Part shown: positions 27,668 to 35,916 of the stretch, piece after piece
Layout of the letters: every line of letters begins with the position of its first letter
Position numbering within the stretch: the stretch's first letter is position 1
Assembly: GCA_035546535.1 (NCBI GenBank)
Contig: DASZWQ010000012.1
Location: forward strand, 1-64,000
DNA length: 64,000 nt
Direction: 5' to 3'
DNA from: Pirellulales bacterium
GTDB taxonomy: Bacteria > Planctomycetota > Planctomycetia > Pirellulales > JACPPG01
Made by a program: the position numbers and the translations under genes
The notes under the pieces: model-generated
Told to the model about the DNA's origin: nothing
Databases searched by the model: none
What the model saw: only the letters and a program-made list of their open reading frames with translations

Positions 27668-28762
27668 TTACTTCTTGACCGCGGGCGCCCTTGGCGGAGC
27701 GGCCTTGGCCCGGGCATCAGCCGTGGGCGGCGGCGGCTGGCTGGGCGGGAGTGCCTCGGCCGGCGGTTCCTCGACGACGTGCTGCCAGCCGATCGGCGTC
27801 GTGGGACGATTGAAGAAGCTTTTGATCTGGTCCCAGGCGCCGTTCACCTTCGTTCCGTCGAAGGTATAAACCTTGTACATCTGCGGATTGGGATCGTACA
27901 GGCGCAGCGCCGCGGGAAGCATCGTCTTTTTGTCCAGGATGACCTGCACGTGGTGGAAGTTGGCCGCGTCTTGCTGCCAGCGCGGCCAGGCTTCGATGAG
28001 GATCTGCTTCGTTTCGTCAGGCGGCGGCAGGACGCGCATCACGTAACGCTGCTTCATGGTCTCGGCCTTGGCGCCGAACACGAACGGCAGTGGCCCATTG
28101 GTGATCGCCTTGCCCTGCAGTTGTTCGGGGAGCCGGTACTCCTTGAGCTTGCGCTGCTTGGTGTCGAACTCGTAGATCGCCTTGCCATCGCACATCCAGC
28201 GCTCTTCACCCCCTTTGGTCATCTGGTACGAGCCCTTGTCCGGCGCGGCGAAGTGGATCGTCCCTTCGCAGACGCGCTTCGGCTCAGGAGGCTGGCCGGG
28301 CGCGGCCTTGGGGCCGAACACCATGTCGTACTCGAACATCGTGAAGGGGGTCGATAGTGTCTTGATCTTGTCGCTCTGTTGTTCCCAGCTCACGAGGATT
28401 TGGTCCAACTCGGCCTGCTCGGCCGGCGACAATTTGGGACCTGGCAGCGGCTGTTGAGGTGGCTGCTTCTGCGGTTGCGCCTGCTGATGCTGAGCCTGCT
28501 GCACGGGCCCGGTGCGCGGCACGCCAGGCTTGCCGCCGGCCGCCGTCGCTGCTGGCCGGGAGGCTGCCGGTTGATGCAGCGCCGCCGAAGGAGGCTGCGC
28601 CGCGGGACGTCGCGGAGTGCCCGTCGCGGGCGTTTGTACTCGCGGTGGCGTAGCGGGCGGCGCACTCGACGGAGCGTCTTGCCCGGCCGCGAACGATTGT
28701 GAAATCACAAACGCCGCTCCCACCAGCAGTCCCACGATCGTCTTGCGCAAGGCGAGCATCAT
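27668..28762 (-). CDS. secreted TIGR03009-type planctomycete protein
   Basis: A 364-residue exported protein of the planctomycete TIGR03009 type. A signal peptide (LRKTIVGLLVGAAFVISQSFAAG) is followed by about 100 residues of Pro/Ala/Gln-rich linker (about 25-120) and one globular domain with FTMFEYDMVFG, KGSYQMTKGGEERWMCDGK, LPFVFGAKAETMKQRYVMR and IGWQHVVEE. This kind of domain resembles LolA/outer-membrane lipoprotein carrier folds in its repeated beta-strand pattern, but the function is unknown. The ATG at 28762 has AAGGGA upstream at good distance. Confidence 0.8.
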   Translation of the reverse strand: MMLALRKTIVGLLVGAAFVISQSFAAGQDAPSSAPPATPPRVQTPATGTPRRPAAQPPSAALHQPAASRPAATAAGGKPGVPRTGPVQQAQHQQAQPQKQPPQQPLPGPKLSPAEQAELDQILVSWEQQSDKIKTLSTPFTMFEYDMVFGPKAAPGQPPEPKRVCEGTIHFAAPDKGSYQMTKGGEERWMCDGKAIYEFDTKQRKLKEYRLPEQLQGKAITNGPLPFVFGAKAETMKQRYVMRVLPPPDETKQILIEAWPRWQQDAANFHHVQVILDKKTMLPAALRLYDPNPQMYKVYTFDGTKVNGAWDQIKSFFNRPTTPIGWQHVVEEPPAEALPPSQPPPPTADARAKAAPPRAPAVKK

Positions 28763-28903
28763 TCGACGTCCCTTATGAATCGGCAGCAGCGAATTTGTCG
28801 GCCGTGGCCCTAGACCGACTCGCGGCGCAGAACCGCGCATGCCGCGAGTGCCCCAGAGCATCCATTAATGGGCGGGGATTCTAACAGCCTTGGGCGAAGG
28901 GAC

Positions 28904-29524
28904 CTAGAGCGGTTCGGCCAGCCACGCTAGCAGGTTGCCAGCATCCTCGAAGCTGCGCAAACAATAGTCCGCGTCGAGCGCGCCGTGCGCCGGCAAGGGC
29001 TCGGCGCCGGCTGTGTAGAGCACGGTGCGCACGCCCGCGCGATTGCCCGCCTCGATGTCGAAGCGAAAGTCGCCGATAAGCGCCACGGCCGAGGGCGCCA
29101 ATTGCCAGGCCGCGCAGATTTGCCAGACCGCGGTAGGGTCGGGCTTGGCCGGCGCGTCCTCACGGGCCACGACCGTGTCGAAATCGAGCGCCAGCCGCGC
29201 AAGCGTCGCTAATACGACGTCGCGCGCGTTGCGGGTGAAGATGGCCCGATGCACGCCACGCTCAGCAAGCGTGCCGAGAAAGTCCGCCACGCCCGGCATC
29301 AACGTGGCCCGATTCGCGCCTTCCCATTCGTGCCGGGCGAGAATCGCCTGGCAGCGTTGCGCTTCCTGCTCCGGTAACGATTCGATCGCTTCCAAGAGCG
29401 GTTGGCCCGGCGGCAGCCCCATCTCGCGGCGCATGGCATCGAAATCGAGGCCCGAATCGACGAGCGTGCCATCGAGATCAAAGATCACGCCGCGGACGGA
29501 CAAACTGGGACTGGTGCGCACCAT
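28904..29524 (-). CDS. HAD-superfamily hydrolase, phosphoglycolate phosphatase-like
   Basis: A 206-residue haloacid dehalogenase phosphatase. Motif I is GVIFDLDGTLVDSG with nucleophile and acid Asp; motif II is HRAIFTRNARD with Thr; motif III and IV appear as AKPDPTAV (Lys) and IGDFRFDIEAG (Asp). The helical cap (about 30-85) fits the Gph/PgmB subgroup. It probably removes phosphate from a small sugar or glycolate phosphate. The gene is alone, between the TIGR03009 gene and the intergenic repeat next to speA. One difference from the family norm is that motif IV reads GDFRFDIE, where GDxxxD is usual, which still fits. Confidence 0.9.
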   Translation of the reverse strand: MVRTSPSLSVRGVIFDLDGTLVDSGLDFDAMRREMGLPPGQPLLEAIESLPEQEAQRCQAILARHEWEGANRATLMPGVADFLGTLAERGVHRAIFTRNARDVVLATLARLALDFDTVVAREDAPAKPDPTAVWQICAAWQLAPSAVALIGDFRFDIEAGNRAGVRTVLYTAGAEPLPAHGALDADYCLRSFEDAGNLLAWLAEPL

Positions 29525-29556
29525 GCCGATTGCTTAGTCGGACTGTCATTCTGACA

Positions 29557-29621
29557 CTAGCCCGAAGCGCCAGCGAGGGTTTTTCCGCTTTTCCCACCCT
29601 CGCTCGCGCTTCGGGCTAGTA
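29557..29621. repeat. long inverted repeat between speA and the HAD gene
   Basis: Two arms, 29557-29581 and 29597-29621, pair almost perfectly (one mismatch) around a short T/C-rich spacer. Each arm starts ACTAGCCCGAAGCG and continues into a GCGAGGG core. In planctomycete genomes copies of this type of TAGCCCGAAGC element are common between genes (from general knowledge). It lies between the end of speA and the start of the HAD gene, both on the minus strand, so it could also act as a terminator for speA, though no clean T-run follows. Confidence 0.75.
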
Positions 29622-29648
29622 ACCGGCTCTGAAAGTGTGGACGAAGCG

Positions 29649-31568
29649 CTAGGGATCGCGGGCGTCTTCCAGGTACGTGTAGCCCTGCAGCCCTTCTTCG
29701 TAGAAGCGGATCAAACGGCCGGCCTGCTGGAAATCGAGACGATTCTCGCGCACCGCCATCTCGACGTCGGTGCGGAACTGCCGCACCAGGTCATTCGGAT
29801 CCCACTCGACGTAATCGAGCACCTCGCGGACCGTATCTCCCTTGATCACGGTTTCCAGCACCACCTCGCCATTGTCGTTCAGGCTGACGTGTACGGCATT
29901 GGTATCGCCGAACAGGTTGTGCATATCGCCCAGGATTTCCTGGTAGGCGCCCAGCAGGAACGCGCCCAGGAAGTAGGGCTCGCCATTGAACGAGTGCAAC
30001 GGCAGCGTGCGCTTCACGTCGCGGCGATCGATGAAGGAATCGATCTTGCCGTCCGAATCGCAGGTGATGTCCCCCAGCACCGAATGATGCATGGGTTGTT
30101 CATTCAGCCTGTGAATCGGCATTACCGGGAACAATTGCTTGATCGCCCAACTGTCGGGCATCGACTGAAACAGCGAGAAGTTGCAGAAGTAAGTCTCGCT
30201 CAAGAGGGCATCAAGCCCGAGCAGATCCTCGGGCACGAAATCCAACTGCCGCACGAGCCGTTGCATCTTGCGGCAGATGGCCCAGAACAGGTTCTCGGCC
30301 AGGCTGCGCTGATCGATCGACAAGTAGCCGCCGCTGAACAGGTTCATGGCCATATCGAGCGCCTGCTGCGCGTCGTGATAGCTCTCCAGCAGGTTGCGGG
30401 CGTTGAGATTATTGAGCGCGCCATACAGGTCCACGATCGGCTGCTCGGCATCGGCCGGCGGCTCGCTGGGAACATCGCTTTCGCCCAGTCCCGACACGCC
30501 CAGCACGTTGAAGATCAGCGCACTGTGATAGGCAACGATCGCACGTCCGCTTTCCGAAACGATCGTCGGATGCGGCACGTTGGCGTCGTCGCAAATGCTT
30601 TGAATGTGGTAGACGACGTCGTTGGCGTATTCCTGCAGCGAGTAGTTGACGCTCGACTCGAAATTCGTCTGCGAACCGTCGTAATCGACGCCCAGCCCGC
30701 CACCGACGTCCATGTATTCCAGCCCCGCGCCGCGGCTATAAAGCTCGGTGTAGACGCGGGCCGCTTCGTTCAGCGCCTGCTTGATGTGGCGGATATTGGG
30801 GATCTGGCTGCCGAGATGAAAGTGCAGCAGTTTGAAGCAATCCTGCATGCCGCGCTCTTTGAGCTCGTCGAGCGCGCGGAGGATCTCGGTCACGGTCAGT
30901 CCGAACTTCGAGCGGAATCCGCCCGAGCCTTGCCAGCGCCCGCCGGCCTTGGCGGCCAGCTTCACGCGCATGCCGATGTTGGGGCGCACGCCGACCTTGG
31001 CGGCGTAATCGAGGATCAAGCCCAACTCGGTGTACTTCTCGACGACGGGGATCACGCGGCGACCGATCTTCTGCGCGAGCATCGCCATCTCGATGAACTC
31101 GGCATCCTTGAAGCCGTTGCAGATGATCGGCGTGTCGTTCGAAGCCAGCGCCACCACGGCCAACAGCTCGGGCTTGGAGCCCGCCTCGAGCCCGAAATTG
31201 AACGGCTTGCCGAAGTTCAGCACTTCTTCGACGACTTGCCGCTGCTGATTCACTTTGATCGGGTAGACGCAGAAGTAGTTGCCCTTGAACTGATGATCCT
31301 TCATCGCCTGGGCGAAAGCGGAATGAATCTCGCTCAGCCGGTGCTTGAGCACGTCGGCGAAGCGGACCAGGATCGGCAGGTCGATGCCGCGCAGCTGCAA
31401 CGAGTCGATCAGTTCCTTAAGATCGATGGACCGGTTCGGATCCTTCGTGGGATGCACGTGCAGGTGGCCCGACGGATGGACGGAGAAATAGCCCGCTCCC
31501 CAACGTCCGACCTCGTAAACATCCACGGCGTCGGACACGGCCCACGGCTTTACCTGCTGGTCCAGCAT
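29649..31568 (-). CDS. speA: biosynthetic arginine decarboxylase
   Basis: A 639-residue PLP-dependent, fold-III decarboxylase that turns arginine into agmatine, the first step of the agmatine route to putrescine and spermidine. It starts WAVSDAVDVYEVGRWGAGYF, a signature of SpeA proteins. The PLP Lys is in YFCVYPIKVNQQR, glycine-rich contacts include YMDVGGGLGVDYDGS, and the C-terminal half has the diagnostic SFIDRRDVKRTLPLHSF. Length fits the family (about 630-660). The start at 31568 is the first Met of the conserved N terminus. No agmatinase or deiminase gene is next to it. Confidence 0.95.
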   Translation of the reverse strand: MLDQQVKPWAVSDAVDVYEVGRWGAGYFSVHPSGHLHVHPTKDPNRSIDLKELIDSLQLRGIDLPILVRFADVLKHRLSEIHSAFAQAMKDHQFKGNYFCVYPIKVNQQRQVVEEVLNFGKPFNFGLEAGSKPELLAVVALASNDTPIICNGFKDAEFIEMAMLAQKIGRRVIPVVEKYTELGLILDYAAKVGVRPNIGMRVKLAAKAGGRWQGSGGFRSKFGLTVTEILRALDELKERGMQDCFKLLHFHLGSQIPNIRHIKQALNEAARVYTELYSRGAGLEYMDVGGGLGVDYDGSQTNFESSVNYSLQEYANDVVYHIQSICDDANVPHPTIVSESGRAIVAYHSALIFNVLGVSGLGESDVPSEPPADAEQPIVDLYGALNNLNARNLLESYHDAQQALDMAMNLFSGGYLSIDQRSLAENLFWAICRKMQRLVRQLDFVPEDLLGLDALLSETYFCNFSLFQSMPDSWAIKQLFPVMPIHRLNEQPMHHSVLGDITCDSDGKIDSFIDRRDVKRTLPLHSFNGEPYFLGAFLLGAYQEILGDMHNLFGDTNAVHVSLNDNGEVVLETVIKGDTVREVLDYVEWDPNDLVRQFRTDVEMAVRENRLDFQQAGRLIRFYEEGLQGYTYLEDARDP

Positions 31569-31605
31569 CGATAGTTGGCTCCCGACTGAGAAATCGACAC
31601 GAATA

Positions 31606-31620
31606 TCGTATCTTATACGA
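31606..31620. promoter_or_regulatory. small palindrome in the speA promoter region
   Basis: TCGTAT-CTT-ATACGA, a perfect 6+3+6 inverted repeat about 40 bases upstream of the speA start, in a locally A+T-rich stretch. A -10-like TAAGAT overlaps it on the minus strand. It could be an operator or part of the core promoter; nothing more can be said. Confidence 0.3.
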
Positions 31621-31830
31621 CTTTGCCCCAGCGTCGAGGCGAATCGCGCCGGCCGGCGGCGAGAATCGCCGCTTGGGCCGCGCGCCGAGAGCGTGTCGCG
31701 CGGCCGGTTGCCCAGGCGCGGAACGGGCCGTGCTCTCGAAAAACGCTATACATGGTGTGAATTCTGGATAGTCTGGCGGCTGTCATTCCGCCTGCGCCAG
31801 CGCGCCAAGCGATGCCGAGGATTTTCCGTC

Positions 31831-32718
31831 GTGACTGAAATCAACTGGCTTGCCAGCGGCGCGGTCAGTGCCTTGTACGCCGCTGCGGCGGTTGCGCGCG
31901 GCCAGGTGCTTACCGACTCACGTCTGGCCCAGGCGCTCGCGCCGCCGGTCGAAAAGCTCTTGGCAGGCATGAGCGCAGCAGGACTCGCCGAACCTGCGTT
32001 CTGGCGGCATGCGGTGCCACTGGCGGGCACAACGGAGAATGACCACGATCTGGCCGACCAGATCGTGGGGCACATGACGGGCACTCGTCCAACTGAGGAA
32101 ATGGTCGCCCGACTGGCCGGCGCCCTTCGCGACGTTCGCCAGGCCTTCGATCGCGCGCGACCGGACGCCGTTCGAGAGTTGACGTTGCGCACCGGGCCGC
32201 TCCGCGAGTTGTGGGAAGCCCGCGGGCCGGGCCATTTGGCCGCGATTCGCCGGTTCACCGAGCCCGCGGTCATTGTCCAGCGGGCGCTCGTTTATGCCGT
32301 TCCGCCGATCGCCGGTGGCGGAGGCGAGGCTTATGCGTCAGAACACGCGGTCGCCATTGAGGCGGTGCTGGCCAACCCGCACGCCGCGCTCCCCGAGGTC
32401 GTCCGGCTCGGCTGGCTGGTGGCACGCTTGGGAAGCGATGCGCTCGGCGCCGCCTCGGGCATCGCACCCTCTAAATTGTCCCGGCTCGTGGCCGTGGCCA
32501 CGCTCATGCCGGCGCTCGCGGCCGCGGAATGGGTCGAGCTGGCGGCGTTCGACATTCCTACGATCGCGCTGGCGCTGCGTGCCTGGCAAGGCGTGAAGCC
32601 CGAGGATGCCGACGACCAGGCCGCGACCCTCGATCGCTGGTGGCGCACGTACAGCGAAGAGCGGCCATCCTGGGCCGCGGCGCTCGAGTCGCTCGACCGC
32701 ATGCTTAAAACAACGTAA
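31831..32718 (+). CDS. hypothetical protein
   Basis: A protein of about 295 residues rich in Ala, Arg and Leu, with no known domain recognised. It has no signal peptide or clear membrane segment and appears mostly helical, with repeated Ala/Leu/Val blocks (SALYAAAAVARGQ, ARLAGALRDVRQAFDRARP, VAVATLMPALAAAEWVELAAF). The GTG at 31831 is the preferred start because EINWL begins the compact part and a weak GAGGA lies upstream; the frame is open to an ATG at 31693 with very Arg-rich sequence. Coding is supported by length and absence of a better frame. Confidence 0.6.
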   Translation: MTEINWLASGAVSALYAAAAVARGQVLTDSRLAQALAPPVEKLLAGMSAAGLAEPAFWRHAVPLAGTTENDHDLADQIVGHMTGTRPTEEMVARLAGALRDVRQAFDRARPDAVRELTLRTGPLRELWEARGPGHLAAIRRFTEPAVIVQRALVYAVPPIAGGGGEAYASEHAVAIEAVLANPHAALPEVVRLGWLVARLGSDALGAASGIAPSKLSRLVAVATLMPALAAAEWVELAAFDIPTIALALRAWQGVKPEDADDQAATLDRWWRTYSEERPSWAAALESLDRMLKTT

Positions 32719-32721
32719 TTG

Positions 32722-32757
32722 AGAAAGCCACAGAGGCCGCCGAGGACACCGAGGTAA
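32722..32757. repeat. partial copy of the GCCACAGAG/ACCGAG intergenic repeat
   Basis: Contains GCCACAGAGGCC followed by CCGAGGACACCGAGG, the same words seen in the inverted repeat at 35790-35882. This copy shows one arm only. Confidence 0.4.
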
Positions 32758-32905
32758 GAGCCGTTAAATCAAACGACATTCCCTCAGTGATCTTGGTGAC
32801 AAGTTCTTGCATTCTGAAATCGTCGCCACCGACCGCGCCGCACGATCGATTTTGTCTCGTCCGCTGGTTTCGTGCCCGGCCCTCGGCTGTTACGATTGGG
32901 CCGAC

Positions 32906-33622
32906 ATGAAGCTGTCTTTGTTCGTCACTTGTCTGGGAGACGTACTCCGGCCCGAGGTCGGTCAGGCCACTGTACGCCTGTTGCGGCGGCTGGGGCATGA
33001 AGTCGATTTTCCCGCCGACCAGACTTGCTGCGGCCAGCCGTTTTACAACTCCGGATTCGCGGATCTCGCGCGCGAACAAGCCAAGCGCACGATCGATGTC
33101 TTCGACAGCGAGCGGATCGTCGTCGTTCCCTCCGGCTCGTGCGCGGCGATGGTGAAAGTTGAATTTCCGCACCTGCTCGCCGAAGACGATCGCTGGCACG
33201 AGCGGGCCAAGGAACTGGCCAGCCGCACCTTCGAGCTGGCGGACCTGCTCGTGAACCTCTTGGGCGTCGAGGATGTGGGGGCGCGGTACCAGGGCAAGGT
33301 CGCCTATCACTATGCCTGCCATTTGCGTGGGCTGGGCCTGGCCGGTGAAGTCGAGCGACTGCTCAACCGCGTCGAAGGGCTGACCTACGTCGGCATCGAA
33401 CGGCAAGATCAGTGCTGCGGCTTCGGCGGTTCGTTCTCGGTCCGCTATCCGCAGATCTCGACCGCCATGGTCACCGACAAAGTGAACTGCATCACGGCCA
33501 CCGGCGCCGATGCCGTCGTGTCGACCGACGCCGGCTGCCTGATGAACATCGGCGGCCGCATGCGCCGCCTCGGGCATAAAACCGAGGTCCTGCACCTGGC
33601 CGAAATCCTCGGGCGGCGGTAG
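32906..33622 (+). CDS. CCG-domain (Fe-S)-binding oxidoreductase subunit, LutA/YkgE-like
   Basis: A 238-residue protein with two cysteine-rich CCG domains: DQTCCGQPFYNSGF at about residues 35-50 and DQCCGFGGSFSVRYPQIS at about 170-187. This two-CCG layout is that of LutA/YkgE/LldE-type proteins, one of three subunits of the LutABC L-lactate oxidation complex, and related to the C-terminal half of GlcF and heterodisulfide reductase subunit B. The conserved Cys residues would hold an iron-sulfur cofactor. The ATG at 32906 begins MKLSLFVTCLGD, the family start. LutB and LutC are not in the window, although the gene is followed only by the NTase gene, so its partners must be elsewhere or the role differs. 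Confidence 0.88.
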   Translation: MKLSLFVTCLGDVLRPEVGQATVRLLRRLGHEVDFPADQTCCGQPFYNSGFADLAREQAKRTIDVFDSERIVVVPSGSCAAMVKVEFPHLLAEDDRWHERAKELASRTFELADLLVNLLGVEDVGARYQGKVAYHYACHLRGLGLAGEVERLLNRVEGLTYVGIERQDQCCGFGGSFSVRYPQISTAMVTDKVNCITATGADAVVSTDAGCLMNIGGRMRRLGHKTEVLHLAEILGRR

Positions 33623-33714
33623 GGCGGCGTGTTCAGTAGACCCTACGATGGTCGCCGCCGCCCGACGCGTGTCGTAGAATTAAGGGCGACGTTCGAGAGG
33701 CCGCCGGACCACGC

Positions 33715-34059
33715 ATGTCCCAAGATTTTCGGAATCTGGCTCCTATGCTTACCGACCATCTTGTCATCCCAATCCAGGCGATCGATGACGTTTGCCGTCG
33801 ACATCATGTGCGACGACTGTTGATGTTCGGTTCGGCGCTTTCCCAGAGATTTTGCGCGGAAAGCGACGTCGATTTGGTCGTCGAATACGAGGCTGGGCGC
33901 ACGCCTGGCTTTGTGGGACTCGGCATGTTAGAGGTTGACTTGAGCCCTCTTTTTGAAGGGCATAAGGTCGACCTGCATACTACTGGCTCGCTGAATCGCG
34001 AGTTCCGCGATCGCGTTATTGCGCAGGCCCAGGTGCTCTTTGACAGCCAGCCGCGATGA
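33715..34059 (+). CDS. MNT-type nucleotidyltransferase (MntA-like antitoxin)
   Basis: A 114-residue minimal nucleotidyltransferase of the pol-beta superfamily. The active-site pattern is complete: LLMFGSALSQ (GS motif) and ESDVDLVVEYE with two Asp, then VDLHTTG with a third acidic residue. Stand-alone MNT proteins pair with HEPN toxins (HepT): the MNT enzyme AMPylates the toxin and silences it. The gene after it, overlapping by about 13 bases, is a broken HepT-like frame, so this appears to be half of a decayed toxin-antitoxin module. Start at 33715; an internal ATG at 33745 is also possible. Confidence 0.85.
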   Translation: MSQDFRNLAPMLTDHLVIPIQAIDDVCRRHHVRRLLMFGSALSQRFCAESDVDLVVEYEAGRTPGFVGLGMLEVDLSPLFEGHKVDLHTTGSLNREFRDRVIAQAQVLFDSQPR

Positions 34060-34210
34060 ATCGCGATTGCGGCACATGCTCGAACAGGCGAGAAAGGCAG
34101 TTACACGCGCTCAAACCACTAGCCGAGACGACCTCGGCGCCAACTGGGTGTCGCTCTCCCGCATAAGTTTCAGCATGCCGCAACTACCTACTTCGACGAA
34201 GCTTTTTTGA
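34046..34210 (+). pseudogene. remnant of HepT-like HEPN toxin (DUF86)
   Basis: The frame overlapping the end of the MNT gene reads SRDESRLRHMLEQARKAV, then TSRDDLGANWV, closely matching the N terminus of DUF86/HepT proteins (RD..RLRHML.AA..A..). After about 30 residues the similarity stops, and the tail ends at 34210 without the C-terminal region that carries the RX4-6HXY ribonuclease motif. No ATG or GTG starts the frame in the right place; only a TTG at 34019. It looks truncated and non-toxic. Confidence 0.55.
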
Positions 34211-34466
34211 CCGCATCTACAAGCATCCAGGCGCCGATCGCAGAGACAGCTAGTCCCGATGCTACAGCGAATAGCACGTCCGCATCGAGAAACAGTTTAC
34301 TGGCGATCAACCGAAATCGAGCGGCTCGCCCCAGCGATGGACCGACCATCGAAGCGAATGCGTAGAGGTAAATAATCCATAGTACGCCCGCGAACACGAA
34401 TGCAACCGAAATTGCGGCGTATATTACCGCCGCGAGGCGGGCGGTTCGTGATCTTGCCGACGCCAT
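34188..34466 (-). CDS. small hypothetical membrane protein
   Basis: A 92-residue protein with about three hydrophobic segments: AAVIYAAISVAFVFAGVLWI (about 12-31), a moderately hydrophobic middle, and LFAVASGLAVSAIGAWMLVD (about 66-85), ending in a Lys-rich tail KKASSK. No family is recognised. Its 3' end overlaps the tail of the HepT remnant on the other strand. It lies 12 bases downstream of the DUF1501 stop and could ride on that message. Confidence 0.6.
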   Translation of the reverse strand: MASARSRTARLAAVIYAAISVAFVFAGVLWIIYLYAFASMVGPSLGRAARFRLIASKLFLDADVLFAVASGLAVSAIGAWMLVDAVKKASSK

Positions 34467-34478
34467 TCTCGACGTACC

Positions 34479-35750
34479 TTACGCGAACAGCTCTTTGATC
34501 ACGCGGCCGCTGTTGGCGATCTTCATCGGGCGGTTGTTCTTGCTGGTGAAGGTGGTTTCCAGCGAGATGCCCAAGGCCTTCAGGACCGAGGCCATCAGAT
34601 CCTCGCTCTTGTAGGGATCGGTCGTGACTTCGGTGCCGTCTTCGTTCGTGGCGCCGACCGTCGTGCCCCCCTTGATGCCCGAGCCGCCGACGACCACGCT
34701 CCAGCTGCGCGCCCAATGATCGCGGCCGGCGGTGCCGTTGATGCGCGGCGTGCGACCGAATTCTCCCATCCACAGGACGACGGTGTCTTGCAGCAGCCCA
34801 CGCTCGTCGAGATCCTGGATGAGCGTGCTCATGGCCTTGTCGACGATGCCGAGCTGCCGCTCCAGGCCGGTAAAGACGTTGTTGTGCATGTCCCAGCCGC
34901 CGAAATCGACTTCGACGAACGGTACGCCTTCTTCGACCAGCCGGCGCGCCATCAGGCAGCCGTTACCAAAGCCGTTGCGGCCGTAAGCGTCGCGCACCTT
35001 GGCGGTTTCGTTGTTGATCTTGAAGGCCCCCATCTGCTTGCTAGTGAAGAGGGTGACGGTCTTTTCCAGGACCTTGGCATGGTCCACGGCCGCTTCGCCG
35101 CGATTCTGCCCGATGAAGCTCTTTTCGATCGAGGCCAGCATTTCCATCCGCTGGGCCAGGCGGTCTTCCTTGAGCGAAGTGGCCGCGTTCTTCACGTCGC
35201 CGTTGAAATCCACGACGAACGGCGCGTACGTCATGCCCAAGAAGCCGGGTCCCACGCTGCCGCCACCGACAGAGACAAACGGCGGAATCTGCAAGTCGCT
35301 GATGTGGTTGGCCAGCTCGTGGCTGACGACCGAGCCGTAGCCCGGGTGCTCGATCGTGGGGTTCGGCACGTAGCCGGTATGCATGTAATACCGGCCGCGC
35401 GTATGATCCGCTTCGCGCGTGCTCATCGAACGGACGATCGACAGGTGCTTCATCTGCTTGGCCATCATCGGCAGGTGCTCGCAGATTTGCATGTCGCCGG
35501 TGGTCGAGATGGGCTTGAAGCTGCCGCCGGTGGGCGCGCCGGGCTTCATGTCCCAGATGTCGATCGTGCTGGGACCGCCCCCCATGTACAACAGAATCGC
35601 CGCCTTGTGGCGCCGCTTCAGGTCCTTGGTACTCGCCGCCAGCGAGTTGGTGAAGTTGATCGCCGGTATGGCCAGAGCCGAGGCGCCCGCCAGATGCTCG
35701 AGGAAGTGACGTCGCGTCATACCTGCCGGCGTGCGGAAGAGGCGATTCAT
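34479..35750 (-). CDS. DUF1501 family protein, Tat-exported
   Basis: A 423-residue member of DUF1501, very abundant in planctomycetes and related to sulfatase/alkaline-phosphatase folds. A Tat-type signal is visible: MTRRHFLEHLAGASALA. Family signatures include LYMGGGPSTIDIWDMKP, ADHTRGRYYMHTGY, GFLGMTYAPFVVD, FVEVDFGGWDMHNN and LWMGEFGRTPRI. It follows the DUF1549/DUF1553 gene, the usual order; these pairs are thought to work together on sulfated or other complex polysaccharides, but no activity has been proven from sequence. Start at 35750 gives the full signal. Confidence 0.93.
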   Translation of the reverse strand: MNRLFRTPAGMTRRHFLEHLAGASALAIPAINFTNSLAASTKDLKRRHKAAILLYMGGGPSTIDIWDMKPGAPTGGSFKPISTTGDMQICEHLPMMAKQMKHLSIVRSMSTREADHTRGRYYMHTGYVPNPTIEHPGYGSVVSHELANHISDLQIPPFVSVGGGSVGPGFLGMTYAPFVVDFNGDVKNAATSLKEDRLAQRMEMLASIEKSFIGQNRGEAAVDHAKVLEKTVTLFTSKQMGAFKINNETAKVRDAYGRNGFGNGCLMARRLVEEGVPFVEVDFGGWDMHNNVFTGLERQLGIVDKAMSTLIQDLDERGLLQDTVVLWMGEFGRTPRINGTAGRDHWARSWSVVVGGSGIKGGTTVGATNEDGTEVTTDPYKSEDLMASVLKALGISLETTFTSKNNRPMKIANSGRVIKELFA

Positions 35751-35789
35751 GGCGGTCTCCGTTAGTCTTTGGCAAATACCCGGAAGGAT

Positions 35790-35882
35790 TTGCCACCGAG
35801 GGCTCAGAGATCACAGAGAGGGAAAGCGCGAAAAACGTGCAGGGCGAAAATCTCTCTGTGTGCTCGGTGAACTCTGTGGCAA
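35790..35882. repeat. imperfect inverted repeat between the DUF1501 and DUF1549 genes
   Basis: TTGCCACCGAG at the left pairs with CTCTGTGGCAA at the right, and CACAGAGAG pairs with CTCTCTGTG inside, around an A-rich middle. The words ACAGAG and ACCGAG recur, as in the partial copy at 32722-32757. It sits between two genes on the same strand, so it may form a hairpin in the message. Confidence 0.6.
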
Positions 35883-35916
35883 TCCTCCTCTTTTTTGAAT
35901 TCGCGGACGTGTTTGC

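Noticed and set aside
29637-31574. A 645-residue open frame on the plus strand
   Set aside because: It is antisense to speA; the arginine decarboxylase motifs settle the true strand.
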